NCBI RefSeq assembly: GCF_000373565.1
Contig: NZ_KB891807.1
Location: 148,687-186,793 of the forward strand
From: Streptomyces sp. HmicA12
GTDB taxonomy: Bacteria; Actinomycetota; Actinomycetes; Streptomycetales; Streptomycetaceae
Direction: 5' to 3'
DNA: 38,107 bases
The notes under the pieces were generated by a model. The model saw only the letters and a program-made list of their open reading frames with translations. It was not told where the DNA came from and did no database searches. Numbering within the stretch: position 1 is the stretch's first letter; each line of letters starts with the position of its first letter. Below, in pieces: positions 7,550 through 15,528 of the stretch. The position numbers were made by a program, and so were the translations under genes.

Positions 7550-8847
7550 CGACCTTGATGATGATCCTCGGCATAGTCATCTTCGTGGTGGGCCTGCTCG
7601 TCTCCATCGCCTGGCACGAGCTGGGCCACCTGTCGACGGCGAAGCTCTTCGGCATCCGGGTGCCGCAGTACATGGTGGGCTTCGGCCCCACCCTCTGGTC
7701 GCGGAAGAAGGGCGACACCGAGTACGGCGTCAAGGCGATCCCGCTCGGCGGCTACATCCGCATGATCGGGATGTTCCCGCCCGGCGCGGACGGCAAGATC
7801 GAGGCCCGCTCGACGTCACCGTTCCGCTCGATGGTGGAGGACGCGCGCGCCGCGGCCTTCGAGGAGCTGAAGCCCGGCGACGAGACCCGCCTCTTCTACA
7901 CGCGCAAGCCGTGGAAGCGCGTCATCGTCATGTTCGCCGGGCCGTTCATGAACCTGATCCTGGCCGTCGGCCTGTTCCTCACGGTCCTCATGGGGTTCGG
8001 CGTCACCCAGCAGACCAACGTCGTCTCGTCGGTCTCCGCCTGCGTCATCCAGGCCAGCGCGAACCGCGACGACTGCAAGTCCTCCGACCCGGAGTCCCCG
8101 GCCAAGGCGGCCGGTCTGCAGGCCAAGGACAAGATCGTCTCGTTCAACGGGATCACGACGGACAAGTGGAACACCCTGTCCGACGAGATCCGCGAGAGCG
8201 CGGGCAAGACCGTCCCGATCGTCGTCGAGCGCGGCGGCGAGCAGCGGACCCTTACCGCCAAGATCGCCACCAACCAGGTGGCGAAGAAGGACTCCAACGG
8301 CCAGATCACCGACGGGTACGTCAACGCCGGCTTCCTCGGCTTCACCGCCGCCACCGGCGTCGTCCGGCAGGACTTCGGCGACTCGGTGTCCTGGATGACC
8401 GACCGGGTCGGTGACGCCGTCGACTCGATCGTGGCGCTGCCGTCGAAGATCCCGGCCCTGTGGGACGCCGCGTTCGGCGACGGACCGCGGGAGCAGGACT
8501 CCCCGATGGGCGTGGTCGGCGCGGCCCGCGTCGGCGGCGAGATCTTCACCATGGACATCCCGGCGACCCAGCAGCTGGCGATGGCCCTGATGCTGGTCGC
8601 GGGCTTCAACCTCTCCCTCTTCCTGTTCAACATGCTCCCGCTGCTGCCGCTCGACGGCGGCCACATCGCGGGCGCCCTGTGGGAGTCGCTGCGGCGGAAC
8701 GTGGCGCGGGTGCTGCGCCGCCCGGACCCGGGCCCGTTCGACGTGGCGAAGCTGATGCCGGTCGCGTACGTCGTGGCCGGGATCTTCGTCTGCTTCACCC
8801 TGCTCGTCCTGGTGGCGGACGTGGTCAACCCCGTGAAGATCACCTAG
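7546..8847 (+). CDS. Site-2 intramembrane zinc metalloprotease (RseP/Rip family)
   Basis: The 433-aa multi-pass membrane protein cleaves substrates within the bilayer, typically membrane-bound anti-sigma factors already cut by another protease. The first helix carries the HExxH zinc site (AWHELGHLS, His24, Glu25, His28). A PDZ-like region lies around residues 165-260 (PAKAAGLQAKDKIVSFNG). The third metal ligand motif, NMLPLLPLDGGH with Asp370, is near the C-terminus, followed by a final helix. The start at ATG 7546 overlaps the dxr stop and has GGAGG 7 bases upstream. Regulators cleaved by it are not encoded here. The dxr-protease-ispG order is common in actinobacteria. Confidence 0.95.
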   Translation: MTTLMMILGIVIFVVGLLVSIAWHELGHLSTAKLFGIRVPQYMVGFGPTLWSRKKGDTEYGVKAIPLGGYIRMIGMFPPGADGKIEARSTSPFRSMVEDARAAAFEELKPGDETRLFYTRKPWKRVIVMFAGPFMNLILAVGLFLTVLMGFGVTQQTNVVSSVSACVIQASANRDDCKSSDPESPAKAAGLQAKDKIVSFNGITTDKWNTLSDEIRESAGKTVPIVVERGGEQRTLTAKIATNQVAKKDSNGQITDGYVNAGFLGFTAATGVVRQDFGDSVSWMTDRVGDAVDSIVALPSKIPALWDAAFGDGPREQDSPMGVVGAARVGGEIFTMDIPATQQLAMALMLVAGFNLSLFLFNMLPLLPLDGGHIAGALWESLRRNVARVLRRPDPGPFDVAKLMPVAYVVAGIFVCFTLLVLVADVVNPVKIT

Positions 8848-8864
8848 CGGGCGGCACGTCCGAC

Positions 8865-8900
8865 AGGGGCGCCCACGGCCTACGCGGCCGGGGCGCCCCT
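8865..8900 (+). terminator. Terminator after the site-2 protease gene
   Basis: AGGGGCGCCC(A)CGGCC at 8865-8880 pairs with GGCCGGGGCGCCCCT at 8886-8900 across a 5-nt loop, with a single bulged A, and is followed by TTCG. It lies 17 bases after the stop and separates dxr-protease from ispG, which must therefore have its own promoter in the following 145 bases. Confidence 0.8.
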
Positions 8901-9045
8901 TTCGCGCCCCATGACCTCCAAGGAGTGGTTTCGTCGTATACCGCATCCTCGGTGTGCTCCGGTCCCACCCATTGACGTAACCTCGGTGGCCGAGCCCGCC
9001 ACCTGGCCGGCGGGCCCTGTCTCAGACCTTGGGGTTGCATCACTG

Positions 9046-10203
9046 ATGACCGGTATCTCTCTCGGAATGCCGGATGTTCCGGCGAGGCTCGCGGTGCGGC
9101 GCAAGAGCCGTCAGATCCAGGTCGGCACCGTCGCGGTCGGCGGCGACGCCCCGGTATCGGTGCAGTCCATGACGACGACGCGGACGTCCGACATCGGTGC
9201 CACCCTGCAGCAGATCGCCGAGCTGACCGCGTCCGGCTGCCAGATCGTGCGGGTGGCCTGCCCCACCCAGGACGACGCGGACGCGCTGCCCGTCATCGCG
9301 AAGAAGTCGCAGATCCCGGTGATCGCCGACATCCACTTCCAGCCGAAGTACGTCTTCGCCGCCATCGAGGCCGGCTGCGCCGCGGTCCGGGTCAACCCGG
9401 GCAACATCAAGCAGTTCGACGACAAGGTCAAGGAGATCGCCCAGGCGGCGAACGACCACGGCACCCCGATCCGCATCGGTGTGAACGCGGGCTCCCTGGA
9501 CCGCCGCCTGCTCCAGAAGTACGGCAAGGCGACCCCCGAGGCCCTCGTCGAATCGGCCCTGTGGGAGGCGTCCCTCTTCGAGGAGCACGGCTTCCGCGAC
9601 ATCAAGATCTCGGTCAAGCACAACGACCCGGTCGTGATGGTCAACGCGTACCGCCTCCTGGCCGAGAAGTGCGACTACCCGCTGCACCTCGGCGTCACCG
9701 AGGCCGGCCCCGCCTTCCAGGGCACGATCAAGTCGGCCGTCGCCTTCGGCGCGCTGCTCTCCGAGGGCATCGGCGACACGATCCGCGTCTCCCTGTCGGC
9801 CCCGCCGGTCGAGGAGATCAAGGTCGGCAACTCGATCCTGGAGTCGCTGAACCTCAAGCCCCGCCGCCTGGAGATCGTCTCCTGCCCGTCCTGCGGCCGC
9901 GCCCAGGTCGACGTCTACAAGCTGGCAGAGGAGGTCACGGCGGGCCTCGACGGCATGGAGGTCCCGCTGCGCGTCGCCGTCATGGGCTGCGTCGTGAACG
10001 GCCCGGGCGAGGCCCGTGAGGCCGACCTCGGTGTCGCCTCCGGCAACGGCAAGGGCCAGATCTTCGTCAAGGGCGAGGTCATCAAGACCGTCCCCGAGTC
10101 GAAGATCGTGGAGACCCTCATCGAGGAAGCCCTCAAGATCGCCGAGCAGATGGAGAAGGACGGCGTGGCCTCCGGCGAGCCGTCGGTGGCCGTCGCGGGC
10201 TGA
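9046..10203 (+). CDS. ispG: 4-hydroxy-3-methylbut-2-enyl diphosphate synthase (GcpE)
   Basis: The 385-aa iron-sulfur enzyme converts 2-C-methyl-D-erythritol 2,4-cyclodiphosphate to HMBPP, the penultimate MEP-pathway step. A TIM-barrel half contains QSMTTTRTSD, ADIHFQPKY and RVNPGNI. The C-terminal half supplies three [4Fe-4S] ligands, Cys280 and Cys283 in SCPSCGRAQ and Cys315 in MGCVVNGPGE. The reading frame stays open to 8911, but the family starts with MTGISLG (ATG 9046), and the upstream part is non-conserved leader. No strong ribosome binding site precedes ATG 9046, which is unusual next to its neighbours. TTGACG near 8973 could be a -35 element, but no matching -10 is clear. Confidence 0.96.
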   Translation: MTGISLGMPDVPARLAVRRKSRQIQVGTVAVGGDAPVSVQSMTTTRTSDIGATLQQIAELTASGCQIVRVACPTQDDADALPVIAKKSQIPVIADIHFQPKYVFAAIEAGCAAVRVNPGNIKQFDDKVKEIAQAANDHGTPIRIGVNAGSLDRRLLQKYGKATPEALVESALWEASLFEEHGFRDIKISVKHNDPVVMVNAYRLLAEKCDYPLHLGVTEAGPAFQGTIKSAVAFGALLSEGIGDTIRVSLSAPPVEEIKVGNSILESLNLKPRRLEIVSCPSCGRAQVDVYKLAEEVTAGLDGMEVPLRVAVMGCVVNGPGEAREADLGVASGNGKGQIFVKGEVIKTVPESKIVETLIEEALKIAEQMEKDGVASGEPSVAVAG

Positions 10204-10240
10204 TCACAGCTCGGGCCGCTTTCCCTTTTCGCGCGCTCGT

Positions 10241-10262
10241 CCACCGGGTTCCCGCCCGGTGG
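10241..10262 (+). terminator. Hairpin after ispG
   Basis: CCACCGGG (10241-10248) pairs perfectly with CCCGGTGG (10255-10262) around a 6-nt loop, 38 bases after the ispG stop. No T-run follows. A second and larger inverted repeat lies at 10335-10450. Confidence 0.55.
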
Positions 10263-10334
10263 GCGGGCGCGTGTCTCGTTGCGACGGTTCGCCATCGCGT
10301 CTGCCGTGTCCCCCTCGTCGCGCGTCTGAAGGCC

Positions 10335-10450
10335 GTGGGCGGTTGCTCGCGCAGTTCCCCGCGCCCCTGGGGCAGCGGCTCCGCCGCGCCTCCCCTGGGC
10401 GAGCGGAGCTCGCTTCCAGGGGCGCGGGCACCTGCGCGAGAAGCCCCACC
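10335..10450. repeat. Intergenic inverted repeat, near-complete copy
   Basis: GTGGGCGGTTGCTCGCGCAG and following bases on the left (10335-10369) are complementary to CCAGGGGCGCGGGCACCTGC and following bases on the right (10416-10450), with an inner palindromic stretch. It is a diverged copy of the element at 13958-14054 and would fold into a long hairpin in RNA. It sits in the 460-base gap between ispG and a GNAT gene, which holds no supportable gene. Confidence 0.7.
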
Positions 10451-10497
10451 GGCCGGCAGCCGCGCAACGAGGCAATCGTGCAGACGGGAATGCGAAC

Positions 10498-10540
10498 AGG
10501 GGCGCGGGGAACCGCGCGACCAGCCCCCACCGGGCCGCAG
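10498..10540. repeat. Intergenic repeat, right-half copy
   Basis: AGGGGCGCGGGGAACCGCGC followed by GACCAGCCCCCACCGGGCCG matches the right half of the 13958-14054 element, with C replacing T in the AACTGCG core. It lies 50 bases after the 10335-10450 copy, so two units are present in tandem in this gap. Confidence 0.7.
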
Positions 10541-10599
10541 CCGCCAGAGCCACAGAACCCCGCACACGAGCAGGCGAAGGGCCGCCGCAGGCAGGCCCC

Positions 10600-10628
10600 C
10601 TGCGACCCTCAGCACCGCCAGGTACAGT
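10600..10628 (+). promoter_or_regulatory. Candidate promoter of the DUF4081-GNAT gene
   Basis: TACAGT at 10623-10628 is a good -10 hexamer. CTGCGA lies 17 bases upstream as a poor -35. Transcription would begin about 30 bases before the GTG start. Confidence 0.4.
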
Positions 10629-10663
10629 GCGGAGATCAGCAGCCCAGCCAAAAGGCCCCGCAC

Positions 10664-11512
10664 GTGTTGACTCAGACCACCACCCGGGTCCTCGAACCGA
10701 GTGACCTCGACGCCGCGCTCGCCGTACTCGACCGCGAGCCGGTCGCGAACGCCTTCGTGACGGCCCGCGTCCGCGTCGCGGGCCTGGACCCGTGGCGGCT
10801 CGGCGGCGAGATGTGGGGCTGGTACGAGGACGGCCTGCTGGAGTCGCTCTGCTACGCGGGCGCCAACCTCGTCCCGATCTGCGCCACCGAGCGAGCCGTA
10901 CGCGGCTTCGCCGACCGCGCCCGCCGGGCCGGCCGCCGCTGTTCCTCCATCGTCGGCCCCGCCGAGTCCACGGCCCAGCTGTGGCGCCTGCTCGAACCCT
11001 CCTGGGGTCCGGCCCGCGAAGTCCGCGCCCACCAGCCCCTGATGGTCACGGACCGGCTGTCCGCCGACATCGCGCCCGACCCGTACGTCCGCCGCATCCG
11101 CAAGGACGAGATGGAAACGATCATGCCGGCGTGCGTGGCGATGTTCACCGAGGAGGTCGGCGTCTCCCCGATGGCGGGCGACGGCGGCCTGCTCTACCAG
11201 GCACGGGTGGCCGAACTCGTCGGCTCCGGGCGCTCGTTCGCCCGCCTCGACGAGTACGGCAAGGTCGTCTTCAAGGCGGAGATCGGCGCCGCCACCGACC
11301 AGGCCTGCCAGATCCAGGGCGTCTGGGTCGCCCCCGAGTACCGGGGCAGGGGCCTCGCGGCCCCCGGCATGGCGGCGGTCGTCCGCTATGCGCTGGCGGA
11401 CGTCGCCCCGGTCGTCAGCCTCTACGTCAACGACTTCAACACCCCGGCGCGCGCGGCCTACCGCAGAGTCGGCTTCGAAGAGGTCGGCGCGTTCATGAGC
11501 GTGCTGTTCTAG
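10664..11512 (+). CDS. GNAT acetyltransferase with N-terminal DUF4081 domain
   Basis: The 282-aa protein has two halves. Residues 1 to about 140 match the DUF4081 type (LEPSDLDAALAVLDREPVANAFV, GGEMWGWYEDG, LVPICAT). The C-terminal half is a GNAT N-acetyltransferase with the acetyl-CoA loop VAPEYRGRGLAAPGM and the YVNDFNTPARAAYRRVGF segment. The substrate is not predictable. GTG 10664 gives the usual VLTQTT start. AAAGG lies 9 bases upstream, and TTG 10667 is an alternative. It is the first of three GNAT genes around proS and is followed after 43 bases by the second. Confidence 0.88.
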   Translation: MLTQTTTRVLEPSDLDAALAVLDREPVANAFVTARVRVAGLDPWRLGGEMWGWYEDGLLESLCYAGANLVPICATERAVRGFADRARRAGRRCSSIVGPAESTAQLWRLLEPSWGPAREVRAHQPLMVTDRLSADIAPDPYVRRIRKDEMETIMPACVAMFTEEVGVSPMAGDGGLLYQARVAELVGSGRSFARLDEYGKVVFKAEIGAATDQACQIQGVWVAPEYRGRGLAAPGMAAVVRYALADVAPVVSLYVNDFNTPARAAYRRVGFEEVGAFMSVLF

Positions 11513-11543
11513 AGCGAGCCCCGGGCGCCACCTCGGCGCGGGG

Positions 11544-11549
11544 TACTCT
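11544..11549 (+). promoter_or_regulatory. -10 element suggesting a leaderless GNAT transcript
   Basis: TACTCT ends 6 bases before ATG 11556, so transcription would begin at or beside the start codon. No ribosome binding site lies between. No clear -35 is visible, since that position overlaps the 3' end of the preceding gene. Confidence 0.45.
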
Positions 11550-11555
11550 CCGGGC

Positions 11556-12122
11556 ATGCCGCACCGCAGCCGCACGGACGACACCCCCGTCACCATCGGC
11601 CCCCTCGACCTGCGCACCCGCGTGGACGAGGCCCTCGCAGTCCAGGCGCACGCGTTCGGCCTGAGCGACGACGAGATCGCCGTCCGCCGCCAGATCGTCC
11701 TGCGACACATCACGTTTCCGGGGGCCCGCTCGCTCGGCGCCACCACCGACACCGGCCGCCTCGTCGGCTTCGTCTACGGCATGCCGAACGACCGCACCCA
11801 TTGGTGGTCCACGGTCGTCGAGCCGTACCTGCGCGCCCGCGGCACCGCCCACTGGCTCGACGACTCGTTCGTCATCACGGAGCTGCACGTCCACCCCGGG
11901 TACCAGAACCGCGGCATCGGCCGCACCCTGATCACGACGATCACCGACACCGCGCAGCAGCCCCGCTCGATCCTCTCCGCGATCGACCACGACAGCCCCG
12001 CACGCGGCCTCTACCGCTCCCTCGGCTACGACGACCTGGCCCGTCAGGTGCTGTTCCCCAGCGCCCCGCTGCCGTACGCGGTGATGGGCGCCCCGCTGCC
12101 GCTGCTCAGGTACAACCCCTGA
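11556..12122 (+). CDS. GNAT family N-acetyltransferase
   Basis: The 188-aa protein is a single-domain GNAT enzyme. ELHVHPGYQNRGIGRTLI holds the beta-strand 4 and acetyl-CoA pyrophosphate-binding loop (Q/RxxGxG/A), and the SPARGLYRSLGYDDL segment is the usual alpha-4 Tyr region. The N-terminus (LDLRTRVDEALAVQAHAFGL) is the variable substrate arm. The acceptor is unknown. The absence of a ribosome binding site and the -10-like TACTCT 6 bases upstream favour a leaderless start at this ATG. proS begins 71 bases after its stop and has its own ribosome binding site. Confidence 0.87.
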   Translation: MPHRSRTDDTPVTIGPLDLRTRVDEALAVQAHAFGLSDDEIAVRRQIVLRHITFPGARSLGATTDTGRLVGFVYGMPNDRTHWWSTVVEPYLRARGTAHWLDDSFVITELHVHPGYQNRGIGRTLITTITDTAQQPRSILSAIDHDSPARGLYRSLGYDDLARQVLFPSAPLPYAVMGAPLPLLRYNP

Positions 12123-12193
12123 CGGATTTCCGGCGACCCGGGCAGCACGGCTAACCTCCTGACATCACCCTTTCGTAGCAGGAGTCAGAAATC

Positions 12194-13903
12194 ATGGCCA
12201 AGGCCCAGGTCCAGCGCATGTCCCGGTTGATGGTGAAAACCCTGCGCGACGACCCGGCGGACGCCGAGGTGCTCAGCCACAAGCTCCTCGTCCGCGCCGG
12301 TTTCGTGCGCCGCACCGCCGCCGGTGTCTGGTCCTGGCTGCCGCTCGGCAAGAAGGTCCTCGCCAACGTGGAGCGTGTCGTCCGCGAGGAGATGGACGCC
12401 ATGGGCGGCCAGGAGGTCACCCTCCCCGCCCTGCTGCCCAAGGAGCCCTACGAGGCGACGAACCGCTGGACCGAGTACGGCGCCGAGCTGTTCCGGCTCC
12501 AGGACCGCCGTGGCGGCGACTACCTCCTCGGCCCGACCCACGAGGAGATCTTCACCCTCCTGGTCAAGGACCAGTGCACGTCCTACAAGGACCTGCCCGT
12601 GATCCTCTACCAGATCCAGACGAAGTACCGCGACGAGGCCCGCCCCCGCGCCGGCATCCTGCGCGGCCGCGAGTTCCTGATGAAGGACTCGTACTCCTTC
12701 GACCTGGAGGACGAGGGCCTCGCCCGGTCCTACGCGCTGCACCGCGCCGCGTACCAGAAGGTCTTCGAGCGTCTGGGCCTCGACTACCGCATCTGCGCCG
12801 CCACCGCCGGCGCCATGGGCGGCTCGAAGTCGGAGGAGTTCCTGGCCCCGGCCGCGGCCGGCGAGGACACCTTCGCGGACTGCCCGAACTGCGACTACGC
12901 GGCGAACACCGAGGCCGTCTCCTTCGCGCTGAAGCCGGTCCCCGCCGAGGACACCCCGGCCGTCGAGGAGATCCCCACCCCCGACACCCCGACGATCGAG
13001 ACGCTCGCCGCGTACCTGAACGTCCCGGCGTCGGCCACCCTGAAGAACCTCCTCGTCAAGGTCGACGGCGAGATCGTCGCCGTCGGCGTTCCCGGCGACC
13101 GCGAGGTCGACCTGGACAAGGTCGAGGCGCACTTCGCCCCGGCCACCGTCGAGCTGGTCACCGCCGAGGACTTCGAGGGCCGCGACGACCTCGTCCGTGG
13201 CTACGTCGGCCCGCAGGGCCTGGAGAAGGTCCAGTACATCGCCGACCCGCGCGTCGCCCCCGGCACCGTGTGGATCACCGGCGCCAACAAGGACGGCGTC
13301 CACGCGAAGCACGTCGTCGCGGGCCGTGACTTCGAGGTCTCCGAGTACGTCGACGTCGTCGTCGTCCAGGAAGGCGACCCGTGCCCGAGCTGCGGCACCG
13401 GCCTCAAGCTGGACCGCGCCATCGAGATCGGCCACATCTTCCAGCTCGGCCGCAAGTACGCCGACGCCTTCCAGCTCGACGTGCTCGGCCAGAACGGCAA
13501 GCCGGTCCGCGTGACCATGGGCTCGTACGGCATCGGCGTCTCCCGCGCCGTCGCCGCCCTCGCCGAGCAGCACGCCGACGACAAGGGCCTGATCTGGCCC
13601 GAGGAGATCGCCCCCGCCGACGTCCACGTCGTGGCCGCGGGCAAGGCGCTCCAGACCGAGCTGGCCCTGGAGGTCTCCGACCTGCTGGCCGAGGCCGGCG
13701 TCCGCGTCCTGGTCGACGACCGCCCGGGCATCTCGCCCGGCGTGAAGTTCACCGACTCCGAGCTGATCGGCGTCCCGAAGATCCTGGTCGCCGGCCGCCG
13801 CAGCGGTGACCGTGTCCTCGAGCTGAAGGACCGCCGCACCGGCGAGCGCGAGGAGCTCACGGTCGAGGAGGCCGTGGCCCGCCTCACCGCGTCCGCGGTC
13901 TAG
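12194..13903 (+). CDS. proS: Prolyl-tRNA synthetase, bacterial type
   Basis: The 569-aa class II synthetase charges tRNA-Pro in the cytosol. The catalytic core shows motif 1 near residues 50-75, LGPTHEEIFT, motif 2 TKYRDEARPRAGILRGREFL, and motif 3 TMGSYGIGVSRAVAAL. Between motifs 2 and 3 (about residues 225-400) lies the INS editing domain that removes mischarged Ala, with the TLKNLLVKVDG stretch. This marks the bacterial rather than archaeal/eukaryotic ProRS type. The C-terminal anticodon-binding domain contains the VLVDDRPGISPGVKF segment. The start at ATG 12194 is supported by GGAG at 12181-12184. No T-box leader is visible in the short upstream gap. A strong inverted repeat follows the gene. 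Confidence 0.97.
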   Translation: MAKAQVQRMSRLMVKTLRDDPADAEVLSHKLLVRAGFVRRTAAGVWSWLPLGKKVLANVERVVREEMDAMGGQEVTLPALLPKEPYEATNRWTEYGAELFRLQDRRGGDYLLGPTHEEIFTLLVKDQCTSYKDLPVILYQIQTKYRDEARPRAGILRGREFLMKDSYSFDLEDEGLARSYALHRAAYQKVFERLGLDYRICAATAGAMGGSKSEEFLAPAAAGEDTFADCPNCDYAANTEAVSFALKPVPAEDTPAVEEIPTPDTPTIETLAAYLNVPASATLKNLLVKVDGEIVAVGVPGDREVDLDKVEAHFAPATVELVTAEDFEGRDDLVRGYVGPQGLEKVQYIADPRVAPGTVWITGANKDGVHAKHVVAGRDFEVSEYVDVVVVQEGDPCPSCGTGLKLDRAIEIGHIFQLGRKYADAFQLDVLGQNGKPVRVTMGSYGIGVSRAVAALAEQHADDKGLIWPEEIAPADVHVVAAGKALQTELALEVSDLLAEAGVRVLVDDRPGISPGVKFTDSELIGVPKILVAGRRSGDRVLELKDRRTGEREELTVEEAVARLTASAV

Positions 13904-13957
13904 CGGGTCCGCCCCTCCGTCTGCCGGGCCGGGCGCCGTTCGCGGCTGCCGGGCCCT

Positions 13958-14054
13958 GTGGGGGCTGGTCGCGCAGTTCCCCGCGCCCCTGAAGGCATGC
14001 GCTGCGCGCAGCCTTCCCCTGAGCGGCGCGGGGAACTGCGCGAGAAGCCCCCAC
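13958..14054. repeat. Complete copy of the GCGCAGTTCCCCGCGCC intergenic inverted repeat
   Basis: The 30-base arms at 13958-13987 and 14025-14054 are complementary with only two adjacent mismatches (GG against TC). Each contains GCGCAGTTCCCCGCGCC or its complement. The loop region (13988-14024) holds a smaller inverted repeat, GAAGGC against GCCTTC. In RNA this would be a very stable hairpin and probably ends the proS transcript. Four further full or partial copies occur in this window. Confidence 0.85.
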
Positions 14055-14089
14055 CGGGCCCGCACCCGCCGCCGCACCGGCCCCACCAC

Positions 14090-14095
14090 TATCAT
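14090..14095 (+). promoter_or_regulatory. -10 element suggesting a leaderless third GNAT transcript
   Basis: TATCAT ends exactly 6 bases before ATG 14102 and lies immediately after the large inverted repeat. No ribosome binding site is present between. A matching -35 is not evident. Confidence 0.4.
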
Positions 14096-14101
14096 GGCGC
14101 C

Positions 14102-14587
14102 ATGCCCGAACTGCAGCGCCTGAGCCCGGAGCACGCGGCGGCGGTCCTCGCCTTCGAGCGGGAGAACCGGGAGTTCTTCGCCGCGAGCATCCCCGACCGC
14201 GGCGACGCGTACTTCGAGCACTTCGCGGACCGTCACGCCGCCCTGCTCGCCGAACAGGACGAGGGCGGCGTCCACATGCACGTCCTGGTCGACGAGGACG
14301 GGGCGGTCCTCGGCCGCTTCAACCTGGTCGACGTCGAGGACGGCAGCGCCGACCTCGGCTTCCGGCTCGCCCGCGCGGCCATCGGCCGGGGTCTCGCCAC
14401 GGCCGCGGTGCGCAGGCTGCTGACCGTGGCCGCCACCGACTACGGCCTGACCCGCGTCACCGCGTCGGCGGCCCGCGCGAACCACGCCTCCCAGGCGGTC
14501 CTCACCCGCACCGGCTTCCGCCCCACGGGGGAGACGACACTCTCCGGCAAGCCCGGCATCACGTACGTACGCGACCTGACGGGCTGA
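14102..14587 (+). CDS. GNAT family N-acetyltransferase, RimJ-like
   Basis: The 161-aa protein resembles the RimJ/RimL group. LQRLSPEHAAAVLAFERENREFF at the start, the central GADLGFRLA-type strand (SADLGFRLARAAIGRGLATAAV, containing the acetyl-CoA loop), and the ASAARANHASQAVLTRTGF segment are typical. Such enzymes acetylate protein N-termini or small amines, and the substrate here is unknown. Starting at ATG 14102 there is no ribosome binding site, only a -10-like hexamer 6 bases upstream. The gene is convergent with the APH-like gene. The two stop codons lie only 10 bases apart and no terminator fits between them. Confidence 0.87.
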   Translation: MPELQRLSPEHAAAVLAFERENREFFAASIPDRGDAYFEHFADRHAALLAEQDEGGVHMHVLVDEDGAVLGRFNLVDVEDGSADLGFRLARAAIGRGLATAAVRRLLTVAATDYGLTRVTASAARANHASQAVLTRTGFRPTGETTLSGKPGITYVRDLTG

Positions 14588-14597
14588 ACCCCGACTC

Positions 14598-15500
14598 TCA
14601 GAGCCAGCCCGCGAATTCGAGCAGGTTCTCGGCGTCCCGCTCACGCCCCACGCGCAGCGCCCGCGCCCCGGACTCGACCGCCCGGAACAGCGTCCAGCCG
14701 CGCAGCCGCTCCTGCTCCACGTCCAGCGACTCGGCGAGCTTCTTCACCCGGCGCCGGGTGATCGCGGGCCCCGAGGGCGAGCCGATCAGGTCCTCCACCC
14801 GGTCGCGCACGAGCCGCGCCAGATCGAAGGCGCACTCGCCCACCACCGGGTCGGGCCCGACCGCCAGCCACGGCGTCCGCTCCCCGGACAGCACCTTGGA
14901 CTGCCGGAACGTGCCGTGCAGCAAACGGATTTCGGGCGGCGAGGTCACCAGTTCCTCGCGCGCCTCCAGGGCCGCGTCGATCAGCGGCGCCACCTCGGGA
15001 AAGGCGTCCACCGTCGAGCGCATCGCCGTCGCCTGACGGCCCGTCCGCTCGGGCACCGTCTCGCAGTTGCGCCCGGCGGGGGGCTCCACCCACAGCCGCC
15101 GCAGCGTCCCCGCCGCCTCGAGCAGCGCCTTCGCCTCCGGCAGGGTCCGTACGGAGACCTCCGGGTGCAGGCGCTCCAGGAGCAGCGCCCCGTCGTTGAC
15201 CCCGGGGTCGAGGAGCCGCACCGCGCCGAACCCGTCCCAGTGCGTCAGCGCCGCCCGCTCCGCCTCGGGGCGGAACCGCTCCGGCGCCAGCTTCAGGACC
15301 GCGGGCGCACCGTCCGCGCGGCGCACGTGCGCGACCACGCTGCTGCGCCCTCCGGGCACGTGCACCCGCTCGACCGAGACCTCGCGCCGGGCCGCTGCCT
15401 CGTCGAGCAGCGCGCCCACCCGGCCGAGCCACGCGGACGCCCCGTCGTCGCGCACCTCGCCGAGCGCGTTCACCAGCCGCTGCGGCGGTTCGAAAGCCAT
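14598..15500 (-). CDS. Aminoglycoside phosphotransferase-fold protein lacking catalytic residues
   Basis: The 300-aa protein has the layout of the APH/choline-kinase fold. VHVPGGRSSVVAHVRR then APAVLKLAP is the ATP-binding lobe with its Lys, and LLERL is the hinge. The catalytic loop, usually HGDxHxxNVL, reads HGTFRQSKVL, so the base Asp is Thr and the metal-binding Asn is Lys. The following DFG-equivalent, usually AIDPxP, reads AVGPDPVVG with Asp replaced by Gly. All three residues needed for phosphotransfer are therefore missing, and I infer a pseudokinase with a binding or regulatory role. It is last in a three-gene reverse cluster. ATG 15500 is chosen, with GGAAGGGA upstream. TTG 15521 is an alternative. 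Its stop is 10 bases from that of the convergent GNAT gene. Confidence 0.75.
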   Translation of the reverse strand: MAFEPPQRLVNALGEVRDDGASAWLGRVGALLDEAAARREVSVERVHVPGGRSSVVAHVRRADGAPAVLKLAPERFRPEAERAALTHWDGFGAVRLLDPGVNDGALLLERLHPEVSVRTLPEAKALLEAAGTLRRLWVEPPAGRNCETVPERTGRQATAMRSTVDAFPEVAPLIDAALEAREELVTSPPEIRLLHGTFRQSKVLSGERTPWLAVGPDPVVGECAFDLARLVRDRVEDLIGSPSGPAITRRRVKKLAESLDVEQERLRGWTLFRAVESGARALRVGRERDAENLLEFAGWL

Positions 15501-15528
15501 GCGCGCGTGATTCCCTTCCAAAGACTGC

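Noticed and set aside
12123..12193. T-box leader before proS
   Set aside because: Only 71 bases separate the genes. This is too short for a T-box, and no T-box sequence is present.
12185..14644. 819-codon reverse frame opposite proS and the third GNAT gene
   Set aside because: It spans two well-supported genes and an inverted repeat, with no domain signal.
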